NCBI GenBank assembly: GCA_002633025.1
Contig: NMRB01000787.1
Coordinates: 132,530-196,529, forward strand
Reading direction: 5' to 3'
Source of the DNA: Notospermus geniculatus
Taxonomy: Eukaryota; Nemertea; Pilidiophora; Heteronemertea; Lineidae
Length of the DNA stretch: 64,000 nt
Below are positions 62,867-64,000 of the stretch, piece after piece. The position numbers were made by a program, and so were the translations under genes. The first letter of the stretch is position 1. The number at the start of each line of letters is the position of its first letter. The notes beneath the pieces were generated by a model that saw nothing but the letters and a program-made list of their open reading frames with translations, was not told the DNA's origin and searched no databases.

Positions 62867-63491
62867 CAGGGCCGGCGCGGCCACTCTTCCATTGAGGGGG
62901 TACACCATCAATAGGGGCACCTACATACAGAGCGAGAGCAGGGCCGTAGCTAGTTTTTTTCGCTAACGGACGTGGGCTTCGCCTTCCAGCATGGCGCCGA
63001 AGAGGCCGGTTTTGTGTGTGGGGGGAGGGGGTCTGGGACCTCCCCCAGGAACATTTTGAAAATTAGAAGCTCTGAGATGTGATTTTAGGTCAATTTCCTG
63101 CACCCTGAGACACGAACAATAATGATCTTTTTTCCCGTTTGATTTTGCTGAAAAAAAGGTTTTTGAACGATTGGCGTGGGCGGGGGGCGTGTGCCCCCCC
63201 CAATCCCTATGCTAGGTACGGGTCTGGAGAGATTAAGTTAAGTATAATTTCAAAGCACAACGAACCAAAATGCCCTGCTCCCCGAGAAAATTTTGATTCT
63301 GAAGTACCGGAAACGCGATTTCCTGGCATCTGGGCGGGGGTCGATGGACATAACACTTGGAGGGGCGTGCAAAGTGCCCTTTTGGGATTTGCGTGCCCTT
63401 TTCAAAAGGGCACCCCAACCAAAAAGGGCACATCACCCAGAATTATTGAGGGGGTAAATACCCCCCCCACCCCCCGGCCGCGCCGGCCCTG
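62867..63491. mobile_element. Element with CAGGGCCGGCGCGGCC inverted ends
   Basis: CAGGGCCGGCGCGGCC at the left and GGCCGCGCCGGCCCTG at the right, flanked by GGCTT on both sides (62862, 63492). It interrupts the duplicated cyclophilin intron copy. Inside are C/G runs and CCCTTTTCAAAAGGGCAC palindromes. No reliable coding. Confidence 0.6.
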
Positions 63492-64000
63492 GGCTTACGT
63501 ACATTTGCGCATGGAACACTAATGATGCTGAAAATAGCTCTGTTATCCTCAGAAATGGAATTCAAGGCATCAAGTTGACAGATTCCTTCACCCNGGGCGG
63601 GGGGCGTGTGCCCCCCCCCCCATCCCTATGCTAGGTACGGGTCTGGAGAGATTAAGTTAAGTATAATTTCAAAGCACAACGAACCAAAATGCTCTGCTCC
63701 CCGAGAAAATTTTGATTCTGAAGTACCAGAAACGCGATTTCCTGGCATCTGGGCGGGGGTCGATGGACATAACACTTGGAGGGGCGTGCAAAGTGCCCTT
63801 TTGGGATTTGCGTGCCCTTTTCAAAAGGGCACCCCAACCAAAAAGGGCACATCACCCAGAATTATTGAGGGGGTAAATACCCCCCTACCCCCCGGCCGCG
63901 CCGGCCCTGGGCTTACGTACATTTGCGCATGGAACACTAATGATGCTGAAAATAGCTCTGTTATCCTCAGAAATGGAATTCAAGGCATCAAGTTGACAGA
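63179..64000 (+). repeat. About 415-bp direct repeat x2 around an N
   Basis: 63,179-63,590 and 63,595-64,000 are nearly identical. This is either a tandem duplication of the element's 3' part plus flank or an unmerged assembly overlap. Confidence 0.75.
63594..63594. other. Single-N assembly join
   Basis: The sequence after the N repeats 63,179-63,590 almost exactly, which suggests an unmerged overlap. Confidence 0.9.

Noticed and set aside
63139-63522. 127-codon plus-strand ORF rich in Pro and Gly
   Set aside because: It is inside the GC-rich transposon at 62,867-63,491 and follows homopolymer runs; no domain.
1-64000. CRISPR arrays, operons, ribosome-binding sites, prophage
   Set aside because: Spliced genes and transposon content show animal nuclear DNA. 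The spaced short repeats at 29.7 and 31.0 kb are iterons of an inverted-repeat transposon, not a CRISPR array.

Overview
The window is eukaryotic nuclear DNA from an animal, most likely a marine invertebrate deuterostome (echinoderm, hemichordate or cephalochordate). The reasons are short exons with GT/AG introns of 0.1-6 kb, very dense palindromic non-autonomous transposons (MITEs), a great excess of the octamers TACATGTA and TAGGCCTA, and the gene content: an SLC15 transporter, cyclophilin A paralogues, secreted PAN/Apple-domain proteins and a divergent rhodopsin-class GPCR. There are no bacterial features. The species call is inference; all exons below were assigned by reading splice sites and phases by eye.

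Layout. 1-4 kb: the last three exons of an SLC15-family peptide/histidine transporter (+). 7.2-11.6 kb: a complete five-exon cyclophilin A-like gene (-) with a duplicated 31-nt second exon. 12-15.8 kb: repeats only. 15.8-34.9 kb: a secreted multi-PAN/Apple protein (-). Its signal-peptide exon is at 34.9 kb and a cassette of four exon types (B, L, C, A) is iterated about three times down to 17.1 kb, with a second terminal exon at 15.8 kb. All 14 exons join in phase to give 955 codons plus stop. 37.9-40.2 kb: a two-exon orphan GPCR (+), head-to-head with the PAN gene; in this copy exon 1 is interrupted by a Polinton/Maverick-like fragment ending at an N.

The block 21,054-41,155 (copy A) is repeated in tandem as 41,267-56,101 (copy B). 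Copy B has lost the segment equivalent to about 21.45-24.36 kb, which removes the 3' half of its PAN gene and leaves a chimeric terminal exon that is open and in phase. Copy B keeps an intact GPCR (52.86-55.14 kb), while its PAN signal-peptide exon should fall in or beside the 170-N gap at 49.1 kb. 57.8-61.4 kb: a second intact cyclophilin gene (-). 61.5-64 kb: repeats, including a partial copy of a cyclophilin intron that runs off the right edge.

Comparing copies A and B dates many insertions, because one copy keeps the empty site: a tRNA-derived SINE with target duplication, several MITEs and a TA-flanked 660-bp element. The same comparison shows that A and B repeatedly differ by exact 6-bp units, TA versus TA-CATG-TA or TA-GGCC-TA. 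I read these as possible excision footprints of Tc1/mariner-type elements, which would explain the octamer excess. A main caution is that A and B are so similar (about five differences in the 676-bp GPCR exon) that they could be unmerged haplotypes rather than a true tandem duplication.
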